Source of the DNA: Streptacidiphilus sp. 4-A2
GTDB lineage: Bacteria > Actinomycetota > Actinomycetes > Streptomycetales > Streptomycetaceae
Reading direction: 5' to 3'
Assembly (NCBI GenBank): GCA_014284505.1
Contig: JAAFYY010000001.1
Span: 5,567,845 to 5,631,844, forward strand
Length of the DNA: 64,000 bases
Under the pieces are notes generated by a model that saw nothing but the letters and a program-made list of their open reading frames with translations, was not told the DNA's origin and did not search any database. A program made the position numbers and the translations under genes. Every line of letters starts with the position of its first letter. Position 1 is the first letter of the stretch. Shown piece by piece: positions 34,506 to 44,740 of this stretch.

Positions 34506-35896
34506 TCAGCCGCGGACGATCGCCAGCACCTCGTCGCGGACCTTGGCCATGGTCTCCTCGTCCCGGGCCTCCACATTGAGCCGCAGCAGCGGTTCGGTGT
34601 TGGACGCGCGGAGGTTGAACCACCAGTCGGCGGCGGTGACCGTCAGGCCGTCCAGCTCGTCGAAGGTCAGGCCGGGCACGTCACCGTAGGCGGCACGGAC
34701 GGCGGCGGAGCGCGCCGCCTGGTCGTCCACGGTGCTGTTGATCTCGCCGGAGGCGCGTAGCGGTCGTACTCGGCGACCAGCGCCGAGAGCGTGCCCTGCT
34801 GGCCACCGAGCGCGGCCAGCACGTGCATGGCCGCCAGCATGCCGGTGTCGGCACGCCAGAAGTCACGGAAGTAGTAGTGGGCGGAGTGCTCGCCGCCGAA
34901 GACCGCGTTGGTGCGGGCCATCTCCTGCTTGATGAAGGAGTGCCCGACCCGGGTGCGGACGGTCTTGCCGCCGTGCGCGTGGACGACCTCGGGCACGGTC
35001 CAGGAGGTGATCAGGTTGTGGATGATCGTCGGCTCGGCTTCGCCCTCCGCCTTGGCCTTGGCCAGCTCGCGCACCGCGACCAGGGCGGTGATCGCGGAGG
35101 GGGAGACCGGCTCGCCGCGCTCGTCGACCACGAAGCAGCGGTCCGCGTCACCGTCGAAGGCGAGACCGATGTCGGCGCCGACCTCGCGGACCTTGGCCTG
35201 GAGGTCCACCAGGTTCTTCGGGTCGAGCGGGTTCGCCTCGTGGTTGGGGAAGGTGCCGTCGAGCTCGAAGTACATGGGGACCACCTCCAGCGGCAGTCCC
35301 TCGAAGACGCTCGGCACGGTGTGGCCGCCCATGCCGTTGCCGGCGTCCACGGCGACCTTCAGCGGGCGGATGCCGGTGAGGTCGACCAGGCCGCGCAGGT
35401 GGTCGGCGTAGGGGCGGAGCTCGTCCTGCTGGGTGATCCGGCCGGGGGTCACCCCGTCGGCGGCCGCGGGGATGCTGACGGCGCCGTCGGCGGCGGTCCA
35501 GGACTCCACCAGCTCGCGGATCTCCACCAGACCGGTGTCCTCACCGACCGGCGAGGCCCCGGCGCGGCACAGCTTGATGCCGTTGTACTGGGCGGGGTTG
35601 TGGCTGGCGGTGAACATCGCACCGGGCAGGTCCAGCTTGCCGCTGGCGAAGTAGAGCTGGTCGGTCGAGCAGAGGCCGATCTCGACGACGTCCGCGCCCT
35701 GGGCGGCGGCGCCCTCGGCAAACGCGCGGGTGAGGCCGGGCGAGGAGGGGCGCATGTCATGGCCGACGACGATCGCCTGCGCGTCGGTGACCCGGACGAA
35801 GGCTGCTCCGAAGGCACGGGAGAGGGTCTCGTCCCACTGCTCCGGGACCACACCGCGCACGTCGTATGCCTTCACGATCTGCTTGAGGTCACGCAC
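34506..35896 (-). CDS. manB: Phosphomannomutase/phosphoglucomutase (one frameshift)
   Basis: The enzyme interconverts hexose 1- and 6-phosphates, here probably mannose. All four alpha-D-phosphohexomutase signatures appear: the phosphoserine loop MFTASHNPAQYNGIKL, the metal loop AFDGDADRCFVVD, the sugar loop FGGEHSAHYYFRDFW and the phosphate-binding loop RASNTEPLLRLNVEA. A base is missing near 34757, between EYDRYA and INSTVDDQAA. The GTG at 35894-35896 (VRDLKQIVKAYDVRGVVPEQ) has GGAGAG 5 bases upstream. About 463 residues, as expected. Homologue of Rv3257c. Confidence 0.95.
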
Positions 35897-36051
35897 TCGG
35901 GCTCTCCGCCATTCCTGTCGCACGTCTTCCGACGCTGCTCATCCACCGGGACTTCAGCCGTCGTCCCCAGAAGGCAATGTACCGGGTGCCCGTGTACGGA
36001 CGGTTCGCCAGCTCTTACCTGGACGGCGCGGGCCGGGCCCCAGGCGTCGCT

Positions 36052-36417
36052 TCAGGCGTCAGGGGAACGCAGTACCCGGAGGTGCCCGCGGCGGCCTACC
36101 TCGGTGGGATCGGCCTGGCTGCCGCCGTCCTGACGGCGCGCCGGCGGCCGGGCCGCCTCGCGGACGGCGTTGGCCAGGGCCTCCAGGTCGTCGCCGCTGG
36201 GCCGGATCGGCCCGGAGTCGACGGTGAGGCGGACCACCTCCCAGCCACGGGGGGCGGTAAGCCGCTCGGAGTGCTCGGCGCACAGGTCGTAGCAGTGCGG
36301 TTCGGCGTAGGTGGCGAGCGGACCGAGGACCGCCGTCGAGTCCGCGTAGACGTACGTCAGCGTCGCGACGGCGGGACGACCGCACGCGGTGCGCGAACAG
36401 CGACGGACAGGGCTCAC
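36052..36417 (-). CDS. DUF3499 family protein
   Basis: The 121-residue protein begins (M)SPVRRCSRTACGRPAVATL and continues TYVYADSTAVLGPLATYAEP, HCYDLCAEHSERLTAPRGWE, which is the complete DUF3499 domain. It carries several Cys and His residues (C7, C12 and the later HCYDLCAEH) that look like a metal-binding knuckle. The role is unknown. The GTG at 36415-36417 lies 8 bases after a TACCGT box, suggesting a leaderless transcript. It is divergent from the zincin-like gene, as in M. tuberculosis (Rv3258c-Rv3259). Confidence 0.9.
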   Translation of the reverse strand: MSPVRRCSRTACGRPAVATLTYVYADSTAVLGPLATYAEPHCYDLCAEHSERLTAPRGWEVVRLTVDSGPIRPSGDDLEALANAVREAARPPARRQDGGSQADPTEVGRRGHLRVLRSPDA

Positions 36418-36425
36418 GACGATGG

Positions 36426-36431
36426 ACGGTA
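36426..36431 (-). promoter_or_regulatory. -10 box TACCGT, probable leaderless start for DUF3499
   Basis: On the minus strand TACCGT ends 8 bases before the GTG start codon, the distance seen for leaderless mRNAs in actinobacteria. The -35 region (TCGCAA) is weak. Confidence 0.45.
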
Positions 36432-36551
36432 CCGCACTCGTGACCGGCTTGCGACGACCATTCCGACGTGTCGCCCGGAATGTGCCCGGAACATGTCCCG
36501 AAGGCACCCTCTTCCGGCACCGCCTCGCTGCCGATCGGGTGCGAACCTCAG

Positions 36552-36557
36552 TAGTGT
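36552..36557 (+). promoter_or_regulatory. -10 box TAGTGT, probable leaderless start for Rv3259-like gene
   Basis: TAGTGT ends 7 bases before the GTG at 36565, so transcription would begin at the start codon. No ribosome binding site precedes that GTG, which supports a leaderless transcript. Confidence 0.55.
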
Positions 36558-36564
36558 TGCGCGG

Positions 36565-37024
36565 GTGGACAGACCAGCCGCCTCCGACAGCCGTCCGCGC
36601 CGACGCGACCGTCACGGTCGCGGGCTTCGCGGCCCACTGGCGCCGCCTCAGGTGCCCATCACACTGAGCCGATCGGAGATCTTCGACGACCTCGTCCGGG
36701 AGTCGGTGGAGCGCCTGGAGCGGCGCTGGCCCCAGTTGAGCGAGGTCGAGTTCGCCGTCCAGGACGTGCCAGGGCCGGTCCCCGGCGAGCCCGAGCCCGA
36801 CCTGGAGGACGTGCGCGCCGACGATGTGCCGCTGGGACGGCTGCTGCCCGGCACCCAAGGGCGGCTCGGCCCGGATCGTGATCTACCGGCGGCCGGTCGA
36901 GGGGCGGGCCAAGGGACGGGACGAGCGCGCGGCGCTGGTCCACGAGATCGTGGTGGAGCAGGTCGCCGAGCTGCTGGGGGTCGATCCCGAGGCGGTCGAC
37001 CCGCGCTTCGGCGAGGAGGAGTGA
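36565..37024 (+). CDS. Zincin-like metallopeptidase family protein, Rv3259-like (one frameshift)
   Basis: The protein starts (M)DRPAASDSRPRRRDRHGRGL with a basic tail, continues ESVERLERRWPQLSEVEF and, after a shift near 36855, ARIVIYRRPVEGRAKGRDER, AALVHEIVVEQVAELLGVDP. The family is called metallopeptidase-like, yet here the motif reads H-E-I-V-V-E-Q, so the second His of HExxH is missing. From memory the same is true for other actinobacterial members. About 153 residues. The GTG 36565 is favoured because the whole conserved N-terminus is then included. Proteolytic activity should not be assumed. Confidence 0.82.
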
Positions 37025-37136
37025 CCCCGCCGCCGCCCCGGAACGGCGGCGGCGGGGCGGCCGCCGCCACCACGGGGCGGCCGCCGGGAGCCGGTGGCAG
37101 CTGCCAGGCCCCGGGCAGGGGCTGGACAGGCTCCGG

Positions 37137-38726
37137 TCAGGGCAGCAGTACCGAGCCGTCCTGGACCACATGCGGGATGTCCACGATGCTGTGGTCGTCC
37201 GAGAGCTGCTGAATCGTGAATCCGAGGCCGGAACCACTCTTTCGGCTGATCATCCGTGCCGCGTAGACGGGCCCGCCGGACACCGGCTCGATGGTCACTG
37301 CGAAGGTGCCGCCGCCCGACGGCGCCTTGGGCGTCAGCGTCACCGTCGCCCCGGCCTGGATCGACACGCTCTGCACGACCGGGCTGCTGCCGTTGCCGCC
37401 GATCGAGGTGACCTTGACCGTGGCGGCCGTCCCCGCCGAGCTGAGCAGCAGGGTCGAGTCACCGGAGGAGTTGCCTGCGGCGGTGGCCTGCTGGCCGATC
37501 GGGGAGCCCCCGGCCAGGTACCCGGTGTCGGTCGAGCTGCCGCTGCCGCGCACCACCTGGATCCCGGCGACGATCGGGACCGCCGCCTGGCCGCTGTTGG
37601 GGGCCGGGGTGAGCCGCAGTGCGGCAGCCTCGCCATGGGTGATCGCGCCCAGGTCGACGGAGTTCACCATGCCCGCCTTGACCTGGATGGACTCGTGTCC
37701 GGCCGGGGTGATCCAGCCGTTCAGCGAGGCCAGTTGGATGTTCAGGTCGGCGTCGGTGCTGCCGGTGTCGGCGACCACCAGGGTCGCGTCGCTGACGTCC
37801 CGGGCAGGCCGGGGACGATCTGGCTGGTGCCCAGGGTGGTGGCGGGGATCCAGTCGGCCCCGCTGCTGCTCTCGGCGTGCAGGGCGGCAGCGATCCGACC
37901 GGTGTGCACCACGACGTGGACGGCCAGCCAGGTGTTGTTGTTCAGCGGGCTGAGCAGGCTCGTCAGCGGCAGCGACAGGGTGCCGTCGGCGGGGATGTTC
38001 AGGTTGACCGCCTGGGTGCTCTCCACCTCACCGGCGCTGTTGAAGATGTGGATGTCCGCGTCGGCGTCGGTGGGCTCGGTGTTGGTCAGCTCGACATAGT
38101 CGCTGCTGCCCTTGTTCGAGTCCGCCCCGGCGAACCAGAAGTCCGTTCCCGGGCGGTGCATCCGGTGCCGGAGAGGGACTGGTCGGACTCGGTGGTGGTC
38201 TGCTGCACGGTGAACCCGGGCGCGGTCACGCCCTGGGCGACGGCGTCCAGCGCCGGGGCGGAGTTGCCGGACACCGCCTTGGCGGTGGTGGAGCCACCGG
38301 TCGAGGTCTGCTGGACCAGCGGCTGCGGTGCCGACGACGAGCCCGGGGCCGGCGCCGAGGGCTGGCCGCTGGGGGCCTGGCCACCGGACTTGCTGCCGGA
38401 GGACTTGCTGTTGCCTGCCTTGCTTGAGCCCGGAGGCGTGGAGTTGCCCGACGGTGCGGGCGAGGCGCCGGTGGTGACCGGGGTGAGCGTGGCGCTGCCG
38501 GTGGTCGCGGTGGCACTGGACGAGCCGGGGACGGCCAGGCTGTAGACCGTGTTGCCGCCGCCTGGAGCGGCGGCGGGCACACCAGCTCCGCGTTCTGCAC
38601 CGCGGTGCGCACGGTCGTCCCGGACACGGCCGCCTGGCCGGTCGGCGGGTGGGACTCGGCGATGCCGACGGCGAGCGCGAGTACACCGACGGCTGCCAGC
38701 AGGGACTGCGTGGTACGGCTGATCAT
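37137..38726 (-). CDS. DUF5719 family secreted or membrane-anchored protein (multiply frameshifted)
   Basis: The protein starts MISRTTQSLLAAVGVLALAV, a signal peptide or anchor, followed by a Ser/Gly/Pro-rich linker (SKSSGSKSGGQAPSG) and a beta-rich C-terminal half: FWFAGADSNKGSSDYVELTN, LHAESSSGADWIPATTLG, STDADLNIQLASLNGWITPA and PVYAARMISRKSGSGLGFTI. These phrases mark DUF5719. Shifts occur near 38590, 38150 and 37800. Expected length is about 530 residues. The ATG at 38726 is six bases from the stop of the large glycosyltransferase gene, so both are made from one transcript. Role unknown, likely in the cell envelope. Confidence 0.85.
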
Positions 38727-38732
38727 CTCGGC

Positions 38733-41700
38733 TCAGTTCCCGGTTCCGTCGTGGTGGGTGCCGTGCGCGTCATTGCCATGGAGCCACGGGTCGTCGGGTG
38801 GGAGGGAGCCGTAGGCCCCGGTGTCGTGCTGGGGCACGGCCTGCTCGGGTACCGGCACGCCGCCGGGCCACTCGTAGCCCTGCGGCTGGTAGCCGGGCTC
38901 GGCCTGGTAGCCGGGCTCGGCCTGCGGGTAGCCCTGCTCCAGCGGCGGATAGGCCTGGTCCGGGTAGTAGGGCTGGTCGGAGTACTGCTGCTCGGCGTAC
39001 TGCTGCTCCGGGTAGTACGGCTGCTGGTACCCCTGTTCGACGGGGTACTGCTGCTCGTAGGGCTGCTGCTGCCCGGTGTACTGGTCCCAGCCGTAGGGCT
39101 GCCCGGGCTCGGGCTGCTGGTACTGCTGTGCCTGCTCCCATCCCTGCTGGGTCGGCACAAAGGCCGGGGCCGGCTCGGACGGCGGCAGCGGCGGGGCGGC
39201 CGGCTGCTCCGGCCGGGGCCCGGCCGGATCGGCGGCCGGGACGAACGCCGGGTCGAAGGCCGGGTCGAAGGCCGCGCCGGGAACCTGCGCGGCCGCCGGA
39301 TCCACGGGTGCGGCCGGGACAAAGGCCGGGTCGAAGTCGGCGCCGGCCGGGAAGGCCGGGGCTGCGGCCGGAACAGCGCCCGGGGTGGCGGCGTCGGCCC
39401 CCTCCGGAACGTCTGCGGCGAGGCGGCGGGCCCGGCGGGAGCCCGGCAGCGGGGCCTCCGCGGCGGCCAGTGACTCGGGGCTCTCGCCCTCGTCGGGCTG
39501 GTCGTCGTCACGGCGGTCCCGGCGGCCCGGCAGGGCCAGCACCAGCACCACCAGCGCCAGCAGGCACTGCCCGGCGATCCAGCCGACGTGCACCGGACTC
39601 TCGTGGTAGGAGACGGCCAGCTTGCCGCCACCGGCAGGCAGTTGGAAGCCCTGGGCCCAGCCGTCGACGGTGGTCGGGGTGAGCGTGGTGCCGTCCAGGG
39701 TGGCCCGCCAGCCGGGGTCGGCCGAGTCCGCGAGCCGCAGGATCCGGCCGGAGGGCCCGGCCGGGATGGTCGCGTCGACGTCCACGCTGGCAGCCGGGAC
39801 GCTGATGTCGGCGGCGCCCTGGCTCTGGATCACTGCCCGGGCGACGTTCTCGGTGAGCCGCCAGACACTGCCGCTCTGCTGCTGGTTGAGCTCGGTGAGG
39901 CCGGGAGTGCCGTCGAGGACGGCGCTGAGCCGGGCGCTCACCGGCGCGACCACCTGGATGTACTGCACCGCGTAGTCGGCGAGTTGCTCGGCCGGTTCCC
40001 CACCGGCGCCCGCGACCAGATTGCCGACCAGGGTGTCCAGGTTGGCCGAGGGGGCGGTCGCGTCGGTGGACTCGGCGCTGCCCACGGTCGGCCCGGTGCC
40101 CCGGACCAGCGAGTACGAGACCACTCCCCCGTTGTCGCCGGTGCGCAGCACCAGGGTGCGGATCTGGTTGATGCCGCCCGCCTGCTGGGCGATGAACGCG
40201 GGCACCAGCTGTCCGTTGCCGCGCGCCAGCGGGCCGTCCGCGCCGCGGACCACCCACCAGCCCGCGGCGGCGACCGGGGCCAGCCCGGCGGCGAGCAGGA
40301 CCAGCGCGGCGACCGGCTGCCGCCAGCCGAAGTCGATCCCGGCGACCCGGGCGCGGGCGCCGTCGGCGCCGATCGCGGCGGCGGCCAGCAGCGCGATCCC
40401 GGCGATCAGCGTGGTCGGACCGGCCCAGACCGAGACGGCCTGCTGCGCCGGTCCGGGGACGACCTTGGCGGTGCCGGCGAGGACCGTACCGAGGATGCCG
40501 ACCGAGGCGGCCGCCCAGGCGGCGGCGACGGCACGGCGGCGGTCGGCGCGCAGCAGCGCGGCCAGTGCGGCCAGCACGATGCCGACCACCAGGATGCCGG
40601 GCACGGTGCCGCTGCCGCCCGGGCTGAGCAGCAGCAGGTTGGCCGGGGTGGCGGTGGCGCCGACGGCGCCGGGGATGCCGGCCTCCAGCAGCAGCCGTCC
40701 GGGGTGGCTGAACAGGCCGAGCGACCAGGGCGCCAGCACCAGCAGCGGGGTGCCGACGATGACCAGACAGCGGATGCCGAGGGTGCGCAGTGCGCCGATG
40801 CCGCGGCCGAAGGCTCCGCCGCGCAGGAAGGCGGCGATGAGCGCGCCCAGGGCGAGCAGCAGTCCGAGCACCCAGGCCAGCGGGACGAAGGCGGTGGTCA
40901 GGGTGAGCAGCAGGGCGGCCACCCAGGCGCTGCGCCAGCCCGGGCGTCCGCCGCGGGCCGCGGTCTCGCGGCGGATGCCGAGGCCGACGGCGATGGCGGC
41001 GGCGCGGGCGAGCGGCGGCAGCAGCATCGCCAGCACGGCGGTGCCGATGCGGCCCTGGGCCAGCGCGCCGGTGGCGGCCGGCAGCAGCGCGTATCCGGCG
41101 CTGGCCCAGGCCCGGACGAAGCGGGAGGCGATCAGCGGCCGGGAGACCAGGTAGGCGGAGACACCCGCGAGCGGCACCGCGAGGATCAGCAGCAGCCCGA
41201 CGGCGAGACTGGGGTTGCCGAGGGTCACGCTGGACAGGGCGGCGAGCACGCCGAGGTAGGGCGGGGCGCCGCCGGCCGAGCCGACTCCGTTGGCCTGCCA
41301 GGTGCCCGCGTACTGCTGCCACAGGTCGGAGGCGCCGCCGGGGGTCGGCAGCAGCGCGCCGCCGTAGAGGGCGCCGGTGCCGATCAGGTTGCGGCAGGCG
41401 GCGAGGGTGATCAGCAGCAGTCCGGCGAAGAGCACCGGCGCGGGCTTGCGGGCGATCCGCTTCAGCCGGGCGAACTGGCTCGATCTCCAGGAACTCGGCG
41501 TCGTCGTCGACCGGACCGGACTCGACCGAGCCGTGGCGGCTGGCCATGGCCTCGTTGCCGGTGCGTCCGGCCAGGTCGGCGACCAGGTTCTCGACGGCGG
41601 CCCTGGCGGTCGCGCCGGGGCCGGGGAACAGGCTGCGGTCGTCGATGGCGTCATGGCTGCGGGTGCGGCGCCGGCGGGCGCGGCCGGCGATCACCTGGCC

Positions 41701-42771
41701 GAAGCGCAGCAGCACGTGGGCGAGCCCGGCGAGTTCGTCCACGGCCTGGCCGGGGTCTTGCCGAGCAGGTAGCCGAGGGAGCGCAGCAGGGTGCTGACCG
41801 TTATCCGCAGCAGCAGGTAGGGCAGCAGCAGGCCGCGGGAGTTGGCGAGCAGGGTGAAGACCGCGCCGGCCTTGTCGATGCGGTGCGGGTGGCCGGACGG
41901 GCGCAGTCGATGGGGCGGCGTTCGCGGCTGGCCGCCTCGGCGTGCCGCACAGCGGCGTCGGGGGCGACCACGGTGCGGTGCCCGGCGGCGGCGACCCGCC
42001 AGCACAGGTCGACGTCGTCGCGCATCCAGCGGCAGGCCTTGTCGAAGCCGCCGATCTCCTCGAAGACGTCGCGGCGACCAGCATGCCGCGTGGAGACGAG
42101 AGCACCGGCGGACCTGGTCGGCTGGCCCTGGTCCTGCTCACGGCGTCCAGGCCGGTCCAGCGGCGGCCGCTGCGGCGATGCTGACGCCGACTTCGAGCAG
42201 TTGCCGGCGGTCGTACCAGCTGCGGAGCTTGGGGCCGATGACGGCGGCGTCGGGGTGGTCTCGGCGACCTGGAGGAGCTGCGCAGGCGTCGGGCTCGGCT
42301 CGCAGTCGTCGTGCAGCAAGCCACAGCCATTCGACCGTTCGTGGAGCCGCCCCGAGCAGCTGGTCGGCGGCGAGCTCGTCGTGGTGCCCGAGGGGTCGCC
42401 GAACTGGTCGTTGCCACTGCTGCCGACCGGTCGTAGCCGCCCGCGGTGATGGAGTAGGGCAGGTCCTCGGGGCGCAGCGGGGCGGTGGCGCGCACGGTTC
42501 TTGACGGCGGTGCCGAATCCGGTGCCGGCCGTACTGGTGGACGGTGTCGGGGCCGAGGGCGTCGGCGAGCAGCTGCGGGCTCTGGTCGGTCGAGCCGGTG
42601 TCGGCAGCGAGGATCCGCTGGCCGGACGGTCCTGGGCGAGCAGGCCCCGAAGTGCCTGCGGCAGCCAGCGGGCCCCGTCATGGGCGACCAAGGACGGCGG
42701 TGACCAGGTGTCGGGGGTACGCGTGGGCGTCCTGACATGGGGTGGCCGTAGGGAGTCGCTGTGGCAGTCAT
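38733..42771 (-). CDS. Large membrane-bound family 2 glycosyltransferase (multiply frameshifted)
   Basis: The N-terminal part carries a GT2-type start (VAHDGARWLPQALRGLLAQD) and the acceptor/D-x-D region GGFDKACRWMRDDVDLCWRV with RTVVAPDAAVRH. The intact C-terminal 970 residues hold many membrane segments (for example LLFAGLLLITLAAC, VGLLLILAVPLAGVSAYLVS), an extracytoplasmic part and a last anchor GQCLLALVVLVLALPG. The end is a long cytoplasmic tail of Ala/Pro repeats and then a Tyr/Gln/Pro-rich stretch (about 38740-39170). Expected total is near 1340 residues. Several shifts lie between about 41490 and 42740. The start (42771 or 42738) is uncertain. It is probably an envelope polysaccharide polymerising enzyme; acceptor unknown. 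Confidence 0.8.
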
Positions 42772-43145
42772 CGCGGTGGCTTGCCCCGGTTCGCTGGACG
42801 GCAGGGTGCGCACCCGTGGTTCCGGGCCCGAGCCACTGGCTCACGGCCGGTTGGCGCGCGGTTCCCGGGCGCCGCTGTGGAGCGCGCTCGGGTTTAGCGC
42901 CCCACACTAACGGGTGTTCTCGGGAGGTAGGGAACCGGTGTTGAAATCTCCGCTTCCGCACGGTTTCCGCACAGGTTGGCGCCGGTACGCGCGACCGTGC
43001 CCCGGCCGGCGGCGAACCGGTCGGGCACGGGGCGGCGATTCGTCCCGCCGGTCCTCGGAGCGCTCCTCGGACAATGACGACAATGACGCGGGACGGCTCG
43101 TCGGACGGCCTTCCGGGACGGCGCCTCGGACGACGGTCTGCTGAT
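42772..43145. other. Gap between glycosyltransferase and whiB
   Basis: These 374 bases follow the whiB stop on the minus strand and precede the glycosyltransferase start. They contain a short A/T-richer part (GTGTTGAAATCTCCG near 42939) that could be the promoter of the glycosyltransferase gene, and a pair of ACAATGACG direct repeats at 43072-43089. No gene is seen. Confidence 0.4.
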
Positions 43146-43415
43146 TCAGACGACGGCCTTCTTGAGGCGGCGGCGCTCCCGCTCGGACAGGCCGCCCCAG
43201 ATCCCGAAACGCTCGTCGTTGGCGAGCGCGTACTCCAGGCATTCGGAGCGGACCTCGCAGGCCAGGCAGACCTTCTTGGCCTCGCGTGTGGAGCCGCCCT
43301 TCTCGGGGAAGAAGGATTCGGGGTCGGTCTGGGCGCAGAGGGCTCGCTCCTGCCACCCGAGCTCTTCCTCGCCGGTTTCGTCGTCGGCGATCATCAACTC
43401 AAAGAGCTCGCTCAT
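43146..43415 (-). CDS. whiB: WhiB, Wbl-family [4Fe-4S] developmental regulator
   Basis: WhiB acts with WhiA to trigger sporulation septation in Streptomyces. The 89-residue protein MSELFELMIADDETGEEELG has the four cluster-binding cysteines C27, C50, C53 and C59 (ALCAQTD, VCLACEVRSEC), the G[VI]WGG turn (FGIWGGLSERERRRL) and a basic end RRRLKKAVV that binds DNA. From residue 19 on it is nearly identical to S. coelicolor WhiB (SCO3034). ATG 43415 has AGGAGA upstream. The neighbours (GT, cysteine dioxygenase, cofD) match the S. coelicolor and the M. tuberculosis whiB2 regions. Intact. Confidence 0.97.
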   Translation of the reverse strand: MSELFELMIADDETGEEELGWQERALCAQTDPESFFPEKGGSTREAKKVCLACEVRSECLEYALANDERFGIWGGLSERERRRLKKAVV

Positions 43416-44106
43416 CAGCGCGTCTCCTAACCCCTCTTAGCGTGCGTCCCCGTGGCGGTCGTTGTCCCAGTAGCTGCGAAACGACACGAGTGAAATTACA
43501 AGTGCGTGGCTCTGGCCCAGTCAAGCTGTGCTCTGGTATTGGGCCCGGGATTCACTCCCTGGAACCAAGCAGCCACCATAAGTGTGCATATCCGGACAAA
43601 CCAGAAGACTGCACTCCGAGTGCGGCATCTGCGCACCCCCGCGGCCACGGCCGGAGCCGCGGTGTTCCGGACTGCCGAACCTGACACCGGGGCCCGGCAC
43701 CCTGCCACTGAGGACGGCCGACCCCGGGCGTCCGGTTGCGACGCCGCCCGATCGCAGGGCGGCCCGGCGGGGGTACTGCATATGAAGCGGCTCGTTCCCG
43801 GCGATCTTCAGGCCCAAACCAAAGCCCGGACATATCGCTCGATCAGGTGATTTGGGTCGCAAGCCCCGAAGCGGATTGACAATGTGGGGCTCCGCACGAT
43901 GTGCTATGGCCTATGTCAGAGCACCACGCCGCCGCCACGAGCCCCTTCGGGGAGCTCCGCCGTGGCGCCAGCGCGCTCTGTTGTCGTTGCTGTAGCTAGG
44001 GCCTGAGTCCAGGCCCTTGGGCCGCCCTCCCCTCCGCGCGGGGTACGGCAGGCCGACCGGGAAGTCTCCGCCACTCCCCTCCACCGGCTTCAGCAAGGAC
44101 CCCGAC
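43416..44106. other. Divergent region between whiB and cysteine dioxygenase genes
   Basis: This is the longest non-coding, non-rRNA stretch here (691 bases). It must hold the whiB promoters. On the plus strand TTGACA at 43876 could serve the dioxygenase gene. Between 43917 and 43982 a GC-rich interrupted inverted repeat around AGCCCCTTCGGGGAGCT may form a hairpin. No credible gene is seen on either strand. Confidence 0.5.
43876..43905 (+). promoter_or_regulatory. Possible promoter, TTGACA with 18-base spacer
   Basis: A perfect -35 box TTGACA at 43876-43881 is followed by TGTGCT at 43900-43905. It lies about 200 bases upstream of the dioxygenase GTG. The -10 is poor, so this is tentative. Confidence 0.35.
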
Positions 44107-44659
44107 GTGTCTTCCATCGATCCCCACCACGGCCTCAGTGATGTCAGCATCGCGGGCGACCCGCTCGCCTGGCCACACCTCGCCCCCGCGCCGCAGCTGC
44201 ATCCGACCACCGTGGGTGACTTCGCCGCGCTGGCCCGCAGGGTGGCGGCCGACCCGGACCGCTGGCGTCCGCTGGTCCGCTATGACGCGCTGACCCGCTG
44301 GTACTCCCGGCTGGAGACCGGTCCCGGGTACGAGGTGTGGCTGCTCAGCTGGCTGCCGGGCAGGGCAGCGGCGGCCACGACCACGGCCGCTCCTCCGGTG
44401 TGCTGACCGTGCTCCAGGGCACGCTGACGAGCGCTCCGCGGACGGCTCGGGGACGACCGTGCGCCGGCTCGGCGAGGGCGCGCAGCGCATGTTCGCGCCC
44501 GGCTACCGGCACGAGGTGGTGAACGACGCGCTGGAGCCCGCCGTCAGCGTGCACGTCTACTTCCCCGGGCTGACCGAGATGACGCCCTACGGCTCCGGCT
44601 GGGCCCGGACCGGCTCCCTCGGCGCCGGGGAGCGGGTCTCCGCGCCCGCGCAGGGCTGA
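44107..44659 (+). CDS. Cysteine dioxygenase type I family protein (frameshifted)
   Basis: These cupins oxidise cysteine to cysteine sulfinate using Fe(II). The protein starts (M)SSIDPHHGLSDVSIAGDPLA, with RWRPLVRYDALTRWYSRLET, the iron-binding turn GHDHGRSSGVLTVLQGTL and, after shifts near 44330-44450, MFAPGYRHEVVNDALEPAVS and VHVYFPGLTEM. The His-x-His pair and the later His supply the iron ligands. The GTG at 44107 is chosen for the AAGGA 8 bases upstream. Expected length is about 184 residues. The gene pairs with whiB in streptomycetes. Confidence 0.88.
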
Positions 44660-44740
44660 ACCGCGCCCCGAAGTCCTTACCCGAAGTCGTACGCAGGCTG
44701 CGGCCGGGTTCGTCCGGGCGCCAGTGCTCCTACTCGTGGG

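Noticed and set aside
39508..42813. Long open frames of about 950-1100 residues on both strands over the glycosyltransferase gene
   Set aside because: Composition is Arg/Gly/Ala/Gln noise; the real frame is fixed by membrane segments, the GT2 motifs and the intact C-terminal reading.
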